From assembly GCA_022410635.1 (NCBI GenBank), contig JAJVDF010000252.1:1744504-1808503 (forward strand): a stretch of 64,000 nt of DNA, read 5' to 3'. Position numbers and translations under genes: made by a program. Each line of letters begins with the position of its first letter. Position 1 is the first letter of the stretch. Origin of the DNA: Tretioscincus oriximinensis (Eukaryota > Chordata > Lepidosauria > Squamata > Gymnophthalmidae). Shown here in pieces: positions 17,401-32,400 of this stretch. The notes below the pieces were generated by a model that saw nothing but the letters and a program-made list of their open reading frames with translations, did not search any database and had not been told where the DNA came from.

Positions 17401-20400
17401 AAGTCAAACAAAAACGGGAAGATCATACTGAAACAGTGTTGCAATTTCACAGTGTAAAAGGCAAGGCTACAGAAAGAAACAATGCGTTTGCAAAAGCTGT
17501 CCCCAGTGCTCCAAGGCTGGCTAATATTGAGAGCTTGGAAAAGCTGGTAGACTGGTAGAAGGTGCTACAGCAATGGGAAGAGGCAAACCATGCCTCACAG
17601 ATGTTTTAGTAATGCAACATATCTTAACTATAAATAAGAGAGCAGGTCATTAGGCCCCTAGGACTTTGCAAGGTGTATGTTACATCAATGAAGAAGAAAG
17701 CTGCTTGAAGCAGTTGAGTCTGTAGTGGTCTGTAGTGATGGAAAATATAACATTGCACAGATTGAGATAAGGAAAGGTAAGGCAAGTCACTTCGACAATG
17801 CAACTGCAATCCTGGAAGATCTAAAGACGTACAATCAGCCCCAATCCATGAAATCAAAGCTTTGTTAACATGATTAGATACTCCATTTTCCTGGTGCTGA
17901 TCTCTACACTGGTTCACTGGNCCTTAAGTGTGATACAGAGAAAAAGAAAGAGACATACATGACTGTGAGAGGCTATGCATCAGTTTGCCATGGTACAACA
18001 CANGATCCCTGGAAGTATCTAAAAGGGTTATTAAAATAGATGATAAAGCAAACATTTGCTGTTGCTCCGAAAACAGAACTGGAATCAAAGGTGTGAAATG
18101 TTGGAAGACAGACTAGTTGAACATGAAAGAAAACATCATGACATTCAAGAGCAACTGGGCAGATCACTGGTATTTTGGGAGATGCCAAGTCCTTCCTTCA
18201 GGAGTTTTAAAGGAACTTAGGCATCTATATCAGAGAAGATATTNCTCTGTTTTACATTCTACTAAATCCCACAGTGCAATTGCTGTTCTGTCAGAAGACA
18301 CGGTGGAGCCACTGATGTTACGATGGGAATCCCTGTGCTCGCCAAATCTCTGCCAAGCAGCTTCACAGATGACAATATCGATAAACTGAGTTTGGAGTAG
18401 TTTATGCGGCAACTGTAGAGAAAAGTGTGCNGAACACAGATGCCTCTTGCAGCTATTCCCTTTGGCACTACAGAATCTGCTTTACATGCAAATGCGCTGC
18501 TGTTACTGTGGGTTAGCTGATGACGGTACAAGACACGCCTGAGAAGAATTCTGAACACAAGGATTTTAAAATCAATGCAGCAAAAATTGCAATGCAAACC
18601 CCCATCTTACCTCCTTGTCTGGCATAAAGGCTTCCTCCAAAGTAGCCATTCACTGGAGATGTTGCAGCATAAACAAAAATAGCTGTACTAAGCATTGATC
18701 CTCTCCTAAAAAGGAAGACACATTTTGATTAACATCTAAAGTCAACTAAAGTAAGACACACATGTGTTACAAAGTATAGACTATTTGTAACTACTTAAAG
18801 GATATTATAGCCGGGTGTACAACAAGAATACTTCCATATGATACAAACCAATCTGCTTAGATACACTGCTACGGTTTCATTCAGCAGCCACAATGCTCAA
18901 TCAGGTGACAAATTCCACCGTAGCTGTATGTTAGTGCAAGTCTTTCTAAGAACTTCATTTTTAAAGATACCTCTCAAATTTGATGTAAAACACCCTAACC
19001 CTAACTTTCACAGTTGTTTTCTAAATGAACCATGCTAATCTTTAAAATGGTACTATAAAATAGGAACCTAAGTATTTTTCACATTAATATTATTCCTATA
19101 CTCGTTCTATGTTCAGACCTAACAAGAGAGGCACCTCAGAGTCCGCATGTGGCATTTCATGTTTTAAAGCCTTTTTTCTTTCTTTCGTTCTTTCGTTCAC
19201 AAAATGTTTAGCAGAGGGTAGAGGGACAGACTGTTTTAAGTGAACAATCCCATCTTAAAGGCATCTTAGAGATGCTTTTTTTAGAGATCCAAACTCAGTG
19301 AACTGAAAGCAGAAATACTAATGGAGGTAGGCCAGGCCTGGTCTTTAATGTTTATTTAAATGTTTATTTAAATCTACTCTGGGCAGGTTATAAGTGCTGG
19401 AAAATAGTTTCAAATAGGCTTGAGATGACTAAACAATACTTACTCTGTATATAANTCTTCAAGCATTGCAACAATTATTACTATGAAAGAAACAGCAAAA
19501 ATCTGGCAGCCAGAACCAATAAGGGATGAAAATATTAAAGGATGACTTGATGGTCTGAAGACATCTCCATGAACCTGTTTCCAGCCATATTCATCACCTA
19601 AATCTCGATCCTGAAGAAATGAAAAAAATTGAAAGTAATCACCAAAATGATTCTGTTGAAGGAAAAAAACCTAATTCCACAAATATAATAGATCTCTTAC
19701 AATATAGATTTCTTCTGTAGTCATATAACAAGAACAGTAAAGAAATGAACAAATGATTAAACTTTCAATGAAATAGCCTTTCTGAGGGAAGCCTGTCAGT
19801 TCTCAAGGAGTCTAGTTTGAGGAATCCTATTCCTGAGAACTTTGGGCTGACTAGAAAGTATCAATATATAAACAGAAAACTATTTATTCTTGACATATGC
19901 ACACTCCTAAGATGCACCATAGTCCATTCTACATTGAAATATTCATAATTTATGCAAATAGTATTAAAGCTGCAGCTTTCAGTTTTCTAGTTTTCATTAC
20001 TCTAGTTGCCATCTGACCCCATGAAAGCAGTCCATGAACCATAGTCTCAACTATAAGTTTGTATCTCTACTATCCAGCACAAAACAACAATATGAACTCC
20101 AATCCTGTATCACTTGATTCTCAGAACAATAACTTTCTACCTTATTTAAATTCAATAGCTAATCTGTTCTAGGGGTGGCTGAGGANAAGATCCACATATT
20201 TGAATTTACATATGATGCCAATGTAGGATTGGAATACAGATATAGGTCTAACAAGGAAATACTGTTTATATACATAAAATATTCACACACATTAAAATCT
20301 TCACACACAGTAGGCTAGATATAAAATCGATGTTACTTCTATTTTAGTACATTTTCTTTTGCTATTCATTAAAAACGTAGATTAAAAAGGTGTGGTATGC

Positions 20401-23400
20401 TATATATGGCCAACTTCAAGGCAAATTAAACAATCTGTTCTCATTTTTTAAAGGTGCCAATGTTTCAAGTACTTAAAAACCCTAAAAGAACTACTGAGAA
20501 GTAGCTGGTCTAAAAAAAGGCACAACAATTTCTAGCAAGGAGATCATCTAATACAGGGGTGGGCAATTAATTTTTCCCAAGGGGCCGCATGAGAAATTNG
20601 GGTGGTTTTAGAGGGCCGGATTAATATAGTTAACTCAGTTCTACCCAATACTGTATATAACTCTGAGCTAAGAGGGGCGGGCCGGTCAGAGACAGTAGGA
20701 GGGCCGCATGTGGCCCTCGGGCNGCCACTTGCCCAGGTCTGATCTAATATCTTAGTGACTAAAAGAAAAAGACAGGTAGTATGAGCTTAAGGAACATGTA
20801 AATCTGAAGAAGCAGGCTTGTCTACATAAACTCATACTATCTATCTTTTTCTTATTAGTCTCTAAGGTGCAACAAAAACCATTTGCTAGAAATTCTGGGT
20901 CCAGACTATTTCTTTATAGTCAGGTAGATTTTAAAAGAAATACCTACGTTAATCTGAGTTCAGAAAATCTAACAAGGGAGCACTTTAAGAAACTATCAAT
21001 AAAAAGTAAACAGCATGAGCGTCTGTACACAAGTCTGCAAAAGCTCAATCTGAAGACATAGATTTGTCTACAAAAGCTCATTCTGAAGTAGATTTGTCTA
21101 CAAAGGCTCAATCTCAAGAAATAGACTTGACTATAAAAGCTTTTACCACCAACCATTTTTGTTAGCCTCTAAAATGCTACGATTGCTAGATTTTTTTAAC
21201 CAGGCACAATATACACACAATACTTTGCAGTATTGTGCAAAGTATTGGATTCCTAAACCACATTATCGACATTTATTATCTTTGGTGATTTTTTTTTCTT
21301 TGCAAGTACCAGAAGGTCACCCCAAGCTTCCTGAATGGTTTCTCAAAAAGCTCCAAAAAATCCTATTTAGGTTTAATTTGCAAAAAAAGAAAAACCACAG
21401 ACAACGTTTCTAGAATTGGAAGGAAAAGAAATAGGAAAGATAGGACTTTTACCATATCGTCCATTTCTTCTTCTTTACTATACCGTGCATAATCTTTTCT
21501 TAAAGTCCTCATTAAAATCATAGAAACCAAACCCACCAGGAAAATAACCATCATGAAAGAATTGAAGATTGAAAACCAATGTATCTGCAACCAAAGGAAA
21601 AAAATGATTAGGAATAAATTTGGGGTATATTCTAATATGAGAATGTTGCATTTTTAGTAGCCTAACTATATCTCATACTGCAAAGGAATTCAGTGAGAAA
21701 GTATTGCCTCTTAAGTTCTTATTCATATTCGATAAAAGTGAAATATTGAAAACATGTGCTCCGCAGTTTCAAATCACAAAGCTTTACATTTTACCAATAT
21801 GAATATGAGTCTTTCATTCCACATTAAATAATGTCAGAGNCATGCACACTAGATTAGCTGTTATATCTAAGACTAATATTTTAGCAAATTTCAGATAAAA
21901 ATTGAAACTAGAAACTAGCTCACAAATTACTGCTATGATGTATTTATACCAGAACAGTGATACTGTGGCCTAGTCTATCTCCTGGCCTTTATGGGAATGC
22001 AAGCCAGGAGGGAAATCCAATGCCAAGAAAACCGTAGGTAAACCTATGCTGTCATCAAGAGTTGAATCTGTTAACATAAGAAGAACCCCTACTGAATCGG
22101 GCCATAATCCATCTAATTCAGCACTCTGTCTCGTGCANTGGCCCACCAATTGTACCTGGGCAGTCTCAAGTACAAGAAGGCAAAACCTTTACCTGTTCTC
22201 AATTCTCTGCAAAAGGTATTTCAGTAACCTTACTTTTATTATTATTCATTACAAAGAAGACAAAGTGAAAAGAAAAATATTTCTTGTTCTTGCAATACTA
22301 GACATTTTAGGAGATGGGTAGGGTAGAAGTAAACCAAGTATCCTTTAAACAGCTGCCATCCAGCCAAATAACGGACACAGCCATTATGTAAAAAAAATTA
22401 GATCGGTTGTACAGAACAGCTCAACTAAGAAAGATTATCTGATGCNTAATCCAATATCTTTCAGAAGCCAGATAAAAACATTTAATTATAACCAATGCAT
22501 TTAATTATAACTTAATGTGAATTTGATATGTGCAAACAGATATACATCTTTATTATACTGCAGTGCACTGATCATGTTTTGTTTTTTAGTATCTTGATTT
22601 AAACATAGTTTATATTTTATTGCTGTTTATATTTTTTACATTACTGTGAATTTAAAAGAAAAGCAATTAATATAAATATACAGCACCCTGAACAATAATA
22701 ATGACTGTTACGTGAGAGATTGTTATTGGCAAAAGCTTNTATTACACATATATGGGTTTTCTTGCAATGCAAGATAAAATTAGAAATCAAAAGAATGCAC
22801 AAATAGAATTTAGACTAAAATAAATCTGTGGGACTCAAGAAATGTATAGATTTTAAGTGCACACGTAAATCCCAACCATAGATAAGATTACAAGATAGGT
22901 CAACTGATTTGAATATCCTCAGGATTTAATAAGGATTAAGACTTTTTGCTCACTCCATCCAATAATGACAAACAGAATAAAGAAAGCATACCCTATGTTG
23001 GAAGAAAGATGGGTCAAGATACTTGTCAAACCTATCTTCAAACTTCACATCCGATCTTTTCCATTTCACCTGCAAAGAGAAGAACAGCTGAACATCTAAG
23101 AATATTTTTACAGTGATAAAGAGTTTAGAATTTTTTTTCAGCTGGAAAAAATGCAGTTTATCCTCTTCAATTACTTTGTGTTAGAAGGCCTGATATGAGA
23201 TGATATATAGCAGTCTTTTGTTTGAAGTTCTGATGTATTAAGAACTCCCATGATCTGTGGAAGAACATAGTTTTCCAACATTGGAGCTCCAAGCTTTGAC
23301 AACTCTACATTTTGTAGCTCTGGTTTTCTGCTGAACATTAAGAAAGGGGTTGCTTTCTTTTGTTTTTTAAGTGATGACGTCCCTATTAAAGAACTGATAA

Positions 23401-26400
23401 TGTTTCACTTGGTGCCTCACGTTATTTGCTGCTGGTTATAAATGAAAGTATCATAAAATGGAGACCTGAGAGCCACATACTAGGGCACTATAAGTTGGTT
23501 AAACTTGAACATAAAGAAAATTCTTCTTCTAGAAATTTTTAAAAATGTAGGGCACTTTTCAGGATTTAACCCTGCAAAGCCTAAGCAGGTATTAAAGTCC
23601 CAACAATAACTAACAGACTGTAAGAATTGTTTTATTACACTTTCCTTGAGCTACACTTCAAACATTAAGGCTATGTTCATACTAGGAGGAAAAAAGCAAA
23701 TTGGAAAACAAGGAAGTGGATTTAAATCCACTTCTTCCATCCTGGTTTTGCCCTGATTCAGTGACCTGACAGGCCAGGGAAACAGCAGAGCCAAGCAAGT
23801 GCAGAGTTGCAGGGGTTTTTTTTTGAAAAAAGATTTGATTTTGCACAAATTTCCACTTGTGTAAAGTCAGGGGTTGTGATACTTAAAGCTCCTGTCTGCC
23901 TCTTCTAGCAGGAAGCAGGAAGAGCCTGGTCTACAAGAGATTTTTGCAAGTCTCCTGCTGTTTTGACAGCAGTTTAAAATCCCTGCACTGGATCTTGAAC
24001 TGCGGGCAAAAAGGCAGAGAGGAAAAGGCAGGAGTTCTGATTGACTCTCCTGCTACTCCGGACACCCCAAAGATTGGCCGCATAGCAAAACCATTCCCGT
24101 GGAGTAAATAGGAAACATGTGTGCCCAGCAAAAAGCCACACAACTTTTGAATTTGTTTCCCCCCCATGCGAACATAGCTTAGATTTGTTTTAAGGATGAA
24201 TACTAGCTGTATCTATTATTGTATATGATGAATAGAAAATGGCAATCAGCTACCTGTTACACCACAAGCAGAATTAATTCATTCCATGGAAACAATGCTC
24301 CATCATTTATCTAGCCACTAAAATACAGCAACTTATGCTTTTATACCATGAACAAACTTTGCATCGGTTTACTCACAGAGTAAGACATTTGGATTTTGGT
24401 ATTGGCAACAAGTTTAACTTTTCCTTCACTTGTCAGATTCACGTCAACAATTCTATTTCCATTATAACCTATTTCAAGTTTTTTATAAGTCCATAGATAA
24501 TAATCTTCCCCATTTTCATCTGCTTCGCCAACAATACCTGCAAACAGAGTGACACATATTAAATGCTTTTCTTACTAAAATTCATGCAGCAAATGTGCTA
24601 CTTTGCTACTTACAAGCCTAAATCAAATATTGATTTTAAGAGACCAGACATTGCAAAGAGAGAACTTTGTATTTCACAAAAAGAAAAACATTATTCTACA
24701 ATGACTCCACATAGAAGAAAGCAAAATTAAGCAGCCTACTTCTGTTAACGAGGGAGAAGCAACAAGACAAGAACCAAAGCATCAGTTTAGCTTCCTTTTC
24801 TGCGTGTTTTGACCACTTAATAATTAACTACTAATAAAAAGATCAACTACAATCTGTACCATTGTTTAAAACAGTCAGTTGTTTTCTTATTTAATCTCAC
24901 CATCTGTAAATTCATCGTTAGATCCATGCACTTTTTAAATGTTAAATAACTGCTGGGACTAATTTCAATTCTTGACAAGTCTGCAAGTAAAATTGAATGG
25001 CTCTTAAGTTCCCTCTCTTAAGATTTCCCCCAGGAGGCAATGTTATTTTTCTCATGCAAATCTATACACTTTAGGCTTTCCTACCAGGTCATTTTAGCAC
25101 TAACCAACACAATTTAGCACATTCCAGCCGAAGAAGACTAGTCTGGATCTATTTTGGATGGCAAAAGCAGCGCCAAAGTACCAGAGTAAGCATTTAAAAG
25201 ATTGCCCCAGTACAACATTCAGTGTTGTCTCCTGAGATTATTTAATCTTTGGCGTTGCTTCCAGACACCTTTGCACAAGGAACTAAAGTTCCTAGTCTTG
25301 ATACCTCTTGGAGACACATTTCAACGGTGCACCTCTTGCTGCTAAACCAGAATAGGGAGGCATTACATTCATCCACACACCTTCCCATTCCATTGTGCAG
25401 AATGCAAGAAAAATAGAACTACCAGAATTCTGACATAGATAATCATTTTTACTGCCCAGTCTAGCTCTCATTGGGATTGTTCCAAGGAGAGGAAAAGGCT
25501 CCTTTAGGGTATAGAAAATAGTGAGGATATTTCTGCTGGACAAAATGCCTGTGTAAACTCATAAGATCAACTGATTATTTTTCCTAGCAAAAGATCTCTA
25601 CATTCTCCCATTAGAAAAATTGGCACATTCAAAATAAGATTACAGCAAATCTGTTTTAATCACAACTTTAATCAGAAACTGTTAGGAAGTTGCAGCTGTT
25701 TTCTAGGCATCAGTAGTTTAGCATTAACAATGCCAACACCAGTAGGCTACTGTTGGATATCTGAAATACTGTGCCTCCACTGAAGGCCTAATTTGGGGAA
25801 GCACCACCTACACTGGTATGAGTTTCTATCTCTACATCCGAGAAGAAAATTAAACTCTCAGGCAGCTGCAGAGCACAGATTCTGAAAGGACTCATATTGT
25901 TAACCTCTGTACCAAAAAGTGGAGCTGGGAACAAAGAAGGCAGTTGGCAAACAATCACATAACACTTTATGGGCCACGTCATTTATGCCAGAAAGAGTAA
26001 ACAAAATTCAGTACACTGATTTCAGAATGATTTAATATGCAAATATTTTTTTTCCTGCTCCTTCTTGAGAAAAAGATTAAGCAGTTCAGCTAAGTATGCA
26101 TAATTAAAATGGGCTTTTAAGACATACTTTTGGACTGTTCTGAAGCCTAGTGCAGACTTAAAAAAAAGAAAAAAGGCTCATTGGGTAGAATACAGATCGT
26201 GGGAAAAATACAGTACATAATCTTCTTCATAGCTACAAAAATGGGAGAAAACAACGTGGCTGGGAATATTTTGAGGCTCAACAGACTACAGTTCCCTTGT
26301 CCAAAAAAGGTTTACAAAGAGATAGATGGAGGTAATGATGGTGATTCCTCGAAGATTGTAATTTCTGAGGCGGTATTTAGGAAAAGGCAAGTTGTGGAGC

Positions 26401-29400
26401 GAGAAGGCCTGATCTTCCTTCATTTATACAACCCTTGGGCTTCAGTGTATGTCTTTTGGGATTCTCCACTAAAGCCCCTTATCAAGTATATTTTAACCTG
26501 ATAAACCTTAGCCTGTCCTGGTATCTCTTTAATAGGGAAGAGACCACCTTTGTTATGTTAGGAAGAAGCTTTATTCTCTAGCTGCTGCTTCTGGGCTGTT
26601 CAATATGTTCACCTCTGAGACAAGTAAGGGTTAATATGAAAATCAACTTTACTGTTTGCAACAGAATAAAAGAATTTGAAACAGTGTAACTTGGGTTTTG
26701 TCTTTACTTTCCTTGCTTTGGCTTTTAACACAATGAATTTACTACATAATCTTCTATCCACCCTTCCCCTCTGGGCTGGGTGACTGGATACAGTTTCAAT
26801 ATGGTTAGTTCAGAAACTGCAAATTACTTGAAATAATTCTATCTTTATATGATTTATTATTCCCTTTCCTCACACACTGGGGGTTTTTCCCAGAGAATTG
26901 GCCTCCACATAAACAGGTAAGTCTCCCACTTCCCTGTTCCTGCTTAATCCTCTGCCCTTGATATGGATTCTGAACAATACCAGTTATCAGCCTCCACCTT
27001 CTGAGACTAAAGCTTGCTCAAGCTTCCAGCCTCACAGACTCAGTCTTGACTGTTCCTTCTCTCCAGCAACAGTCCCACAAGATCTGAGTTGTCTCCTGTC
27101 CTCCTCACCCACAGCACAGTGGTGGCTGGCCTCTGGGTTCATGGGGTTCGGCAAACACTAAAATCAATGATAAAATCTCCCTTCATAGAGGAGCTGCCAA
27201 CAAATCAAAAAGCTCCAGGCAGCTTTTTTAATTGACAAAAGAGATCACCAATCCCAGAACCAATGGGGAGGCTGCCTAGGATGGGCTACAATCTCTCTCT
27301 CAGTCTCCGTAGAGGTGCCATTTTGTATTGACATTCAACTTGCAGACTGAGAGAGAAAACGGTAAGTGCTTGAACATGCCTCCTCCCAGGTGCTTTCCTA
27401 ACACTGCTGAGGCTATAGGAACCTGTGCCCCCCCTGGCCCAAATTGTACCAGCTGCCACTGCCACAGCAGGAGTCAGAACAAGAGCCCTTCATTCANTCT
27501 CTCTTCCCTTAAAATAGCCCCCCTTCAGCTCATCACCAACTGGGATTGGCTGCTGCTCAGTTCTATCTTCCCCTCCCCTCAGGGATAACAAGACTAACTG
27601 CACCCCTTACAAGCCAGTTACAACATGGAGACATAAGTGTGCAAAATTACACTAAGGTCACCATACTTTCTGACTGTTTCTATGGTGGTCAAAAGCTTTG
27701 TAATCAGCAGGGAAGCATTGCACCATTTGGAAATGTGTTTTAAAAAGAAAGTATGCTAAAGAATCCCTCAGAGATTTGCCCAATGCATGTAAATATCTTA
27801 CCCCATATTGGCAGGTCATCAATGTACATCTGATACCAGTAATGATTTTTGATAGCATAAACAAATGCATCTCTTGTTGATTTATCCAAGTCTATTTCAC
27901 AATAAGTGGTTTGCATCACATCATCTGCAAAAATTAAAATGAAGTATAGGTGCAGTATAGGTCACGGAAAGGTATCGAAAGCTGAAATCAATTATTGGAG
28001 ATTTTAAAGGTAGTTTTTACAGTAAATAAGTAATAATAAGTAAAATCATGATTAAAAATAGTAAGTAAGGCAGTAGGTAAAAAACAGATTTTTTTTAATG
28101 GTACTTTAAATAGTAAGTAAATTATTTTATTGAACCAGAAAGTACAATGTATTGATATTTTTATAGGACACGAAACAATTGAGATGCGCAAAACCAAAAA
28201 ACATAAAACAGAAATACACAAAAAACCTTACTACATAGAATAGATGAACACTGGAAGACATAAAAGCAAAAATAAACACATACACTGAATTTGTAGAAAT
28301 TTTAGTCCAAGAATTGCAAAAAATGTTTTTAATCTGGCTCCTACGTATGCTAATTTGCTGCCAGATGAGTTTCTTGCAAAGATACATGCACTCTTGGCAA
28401 ATATAATTTGCACTCATCACCTCTTTGTGTCTTCCTTCAACTAAGGCAGAGCCCCAAGACATAATGGGAGCAGATGTCCCTGAGCTACCTTAGCAGTTAG
28501 TGAACTCGAATCCCAAACTACATAAAGGATCAATTAATTGACTATTCTTCTTCTGTATATTTAGGACCTTTATCACTTCAGTAATGCACATACTTTAGAG
28601 AAAGAGTTTTCACCACTATCAATACAGACCTCCTAGGCCAGGTACACAGTGGATCCTCATATTAAGCATTTAATATGCCAGCAAAATTATCTGTTAGTCA
28701 TATTGTGATACATCTTCTCTTCATGACCCTACTTTTTACTACTTTATGAATTGGCAGCAAGAATTCATTTCAGGACAGGAAGGANGGAAGAAGGCAAATT
28801 GGTATTGAAGGGAACTGCAAGAACTAATGAATAAAGCTAAAAAGAACTGAAAGAACTAATGGATAAAGCTAAAGAGAAGACTACTTGCATGCCAGGGAGT
28901 CTGCCTTGTTTGGGATTTTGAGAACCATTCAGCGTTGCATTACACAATCTTTGTTAAGAAAGGTTGAGGGACCAATTGAGGCATTCCTGTAGAGTCTTCA
29001 TACTTCTAACAAAGGCATCAGCTTGGAAATAGGAGTTCAACAATCGATTAGGCTGCTCTATTTCTATTAAAATTCTTCTACTTCTTCTATGCTGTAATTA
29101 TCTGTTATTCCTACTGCACATTTCCTAAAGATGAGAATGCTTTCAGAATAGCTGCCCTTTCCAGCAATTACACGTTCCTCTTCCATCTGAAGGTGTCCAA
29201 TCTGCACCTGCATATTCTTTGCAAACCAGCTGGCTAGGAAAATATTTGTTTAGCTCTCAATTCCCATAGTTCTATATTGCCCATACTGTGTATTTTTACA
29301 CCACGTTTGGAGGACTTAACTCTTGCATCATGCAATGTTTTATTGCAATTTCTGTACTATACCAAGCCAGAATGTCTCAGTTTATTCTGCAAAAATCCCC

Positions 29401-32400
29401 TTTTCTCCTGAAATAGGACAATGACTTTTTTTCCACCATTAATCTTTTAAATAATCCAGAAATTAAACTGGAAGAAACTTCTAACTTCTCTGAAAAACAA
29501 AAAACTGTGTCNAGAAATATGCCAATTGTATATTAGGTCATACCACACTGTTGCAAAACTGCTGGTGAAAAACAGGAAATTTGGCCCCTGTCTTCAGCAA
29601 TTTAAAACTTCTATTTGCTTCAATTTTTTCAGCATTTGGTAGATATTTTGTACTGCATATTAATATGAAGAATATACTATCAAGGAAGCACCATTCTACT
29701 CTCCATTTCCTCAAAACAACCAATAGCCAAAAGTGTAAACTGAAAACAAATGCCTGTATGGCCTTCCCACATGTTTATAGGACTTTGTTGAGGATCATGT
29801 GTACTCTCTTTTAGGCTCTCAAAGTTCAATTAAAAACATCCCAGCCAGTCTTATTCCCTGTTAATCTTCTCCAGATTTAAACATTGAGCCCTACTAAGCA
29901 TGAATTGATTTTAAGCTTAACAACGACATACAACTGAATTGTTCAAAAATGTAAGGGTTCATGCAAGGAAAGAGATATGTGGCCTGTTTCTGAACCGCTA
30001 AAGATGATAGGTATTATCAGGATCCATCTAATAAAAAAGTATCAATCGGATACCCAAATTACTGAGGGTTGCCAATAAGTTTGTTCTCAACAGAGAAAAT
30101 AATGACCAGTCTTAGAAAAATTAGCAAAAATAATCTGGATTTACCTTTAAATTTAATGTCCAACCCACTGAACTCCAATTCCACTCCTTGAAGAGCTTCT
30201 CCCAGTGTTTCATGGTAGTGACCTATACTTTTTTTCGATCCACCACAGAAAGGTAGAGAGAAGTATTTATATGTTTCCTGNCGATTGTGATACGGTCCTA
30301 CTGTATTCATCCATAAAACTACTTCTTCTTTATCTTGGTACTAGATAAAAAAAATAGAAAAATAAAAACCATAAATTCACATTGGTAAGTTACGTTTTTA
30401 TGAGATGTGNGGTTTTGGGGGGGCTTCAAGTGAAGGCTGGGATACAAAAGTAATAAATAATAAAACAATAATGATCTTTACTTTAGAATGTTATACACAG
30501 GCCAGATAAGAGCTCCATGGTAGAAGGTAAATTGGTGGAAAGGTCAGGGAAGACAGTCAACAGTGAGGACAGATACACTGGGAAAGGGTTACAAAAGCTC
30601 CACACCTTCTGCAACCTCCATTCTCTTCTAATTATGCTCCCAGGCTCTTCTTTCACTCTCTGGCCTTCCTGGACCCCAATAAAGTATCCACCCATCACAA
30701 TTATGCCTGTGGTAAGTGGCAANCCACAAAACTCTTATCTATCCAAACTGGATATTAGGATACCTGGGAAGTGGGGGGAAATTGAGGAAGTCTTGTCCTT
30801 TTTTCTCAGGTGTGGGTGGGGCAACACCTGAGAATTTTCCTTGCAGACTATTATTTTTATGTAAAGCAATTCTACAACATTGTGATTTGGAGAGATGAAC
30901 AGGAGTTGACTATATCAGACAAAATTGCACAAAAGACAACATTTACAAGAAATGTTTATCAAAAATTAATAAATGTTCATGTTTTTAAAAGCATATATTA
31001 CAAACTAGCTTTGTTAATCCAACCTACTCTTATCAGCACAGAAAGAACTGTGTTCTGTCCCAACTATATAAAAGCATAATGCATTTTAATGTGTTTTTAA
31101 AATATGATTATTAGAACAGTTGTGCATGTTTTTTTGTGTGTTTCATGAAAAACATGAAATAGCATTTTTCATATTCTTATTACACAATACAGTTTTAGGA
31201 TAAAACCCCCAGAAAAAAGGGTTCTGTAGAAATTGAGTCAGTTGGCCTACATGAATTTTAAAAAAGTGAGTGTTTCATCCTTACCGGCGAAGTTTAAAAT
31301 CATAAAATGAAAAAGAAACAAATCAAAATAACAGATTTGGCTGTCCCTGGTCTGAAAATCAAACATAATAAGAGAGCCAAATTTTACCCATTGGAAAACT
31401 CCTTTCATCTTTCTATGTTTAATAATTTAAATTCTATTCATTGGACACATATCAGGACTACACTCAGTAGTTTAATGCAATTATCACTTAAAATATTAAA
31501 ATATGATTGCAGATAAAGAAAATTAAGGAAATACTTAATTCCGGCTTCATATTTAGGGAATTCAAAGCTGTCCAATACAACTCAACTTCTCCATTTCGTT
31601 CCTGTGCCAACTACACTTTCATCAGGTTGGCCTGATGCTTTATCAATACACCTTATGAACTTCTAGGTCATAAGGTTCAATTTCCTGCCCTTTATAATTA
31701 GACACAACGTCCTGACAACTATCTATGGAATCCAAGTTAAGGGGGGGAAGGCCAGTCACAGGGCAACAATAAACAAGAGAATCACAATTGACAGGTTTGT
31801 AGCAAAACAGTAGTAGACACAATAAAAAGTGTTAGGATATTCTCTAATGTAGTTTGCATTTCCATTTTTACTTTCACTTTCTTCTCTTCAAGCCATCTTC
31901 CTGTCCGTTTACCCTTGGGTGGCAAATTGTAAGTCTGTCTGATTGAAGAAGAAGAAGAAGAAGAAGAAGAAGAACTGGGTTCTTATACCCCACTTTTCTC
32001 ACCTTTCAAAGGGACTCAAAGCGGCTTACAAGGATATATTTTGCCCGTAGGCTCACATTCTATCTTCCCCACCAGGCTATGGTGGTTCCCATGTATCTAC
32101 TTGCAGTCAGTTGCAATTTCTTGCAATTCATGCTTTCGAATAGCTGGGTTGGCTAGAGCTACAGGCTAGTGGAAGGTGCTCACCCCTCCCCACGTCCAAC
32201 ACAGGGCTTCGAAATCTGATCTCCCAGGCGAGAGACGAATTCCTAAGCAACTGAGCTATCCGTGCCTGCTTGGTCAATCAGTCGGTTAAAGGATCTAGGG
32301 ATCACTCCAAATAATTAAAGGCAGGATATCCTACTCTACCTCACTTCCTTTTATTCAAAAACCCTGAAAAACAGTTTACCCAGTAATGGTAGAGTGATGA

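Noticed and set aside
17390..18560. Several 60-110-codon open frames in TM9SF3 intron 8
   Set aside because: No similarity I recognise, no splice signals that fit, and they flank or overlap the true exon 8.
18988..19005. CCCTAACCCTAA, two telomere-like units
   Set aside because: Only two units; too short to be an interstitial telomere tract.
26181..26501. 106-codon open frame in TM9SF3 intron 3
   Set aside because: Composition and content look random, and no family is recognised.
26551..27590. Firm call of a second solo LTR
   Set aside because: Six-base inverted edges exist but no target duplication, so it is kept only as a low-confidence feature.
28818..28875. 35-bp direct duplication in TM9SF3 intron 2
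   Set aside because: A single slippage-type duplication with no wider structure.
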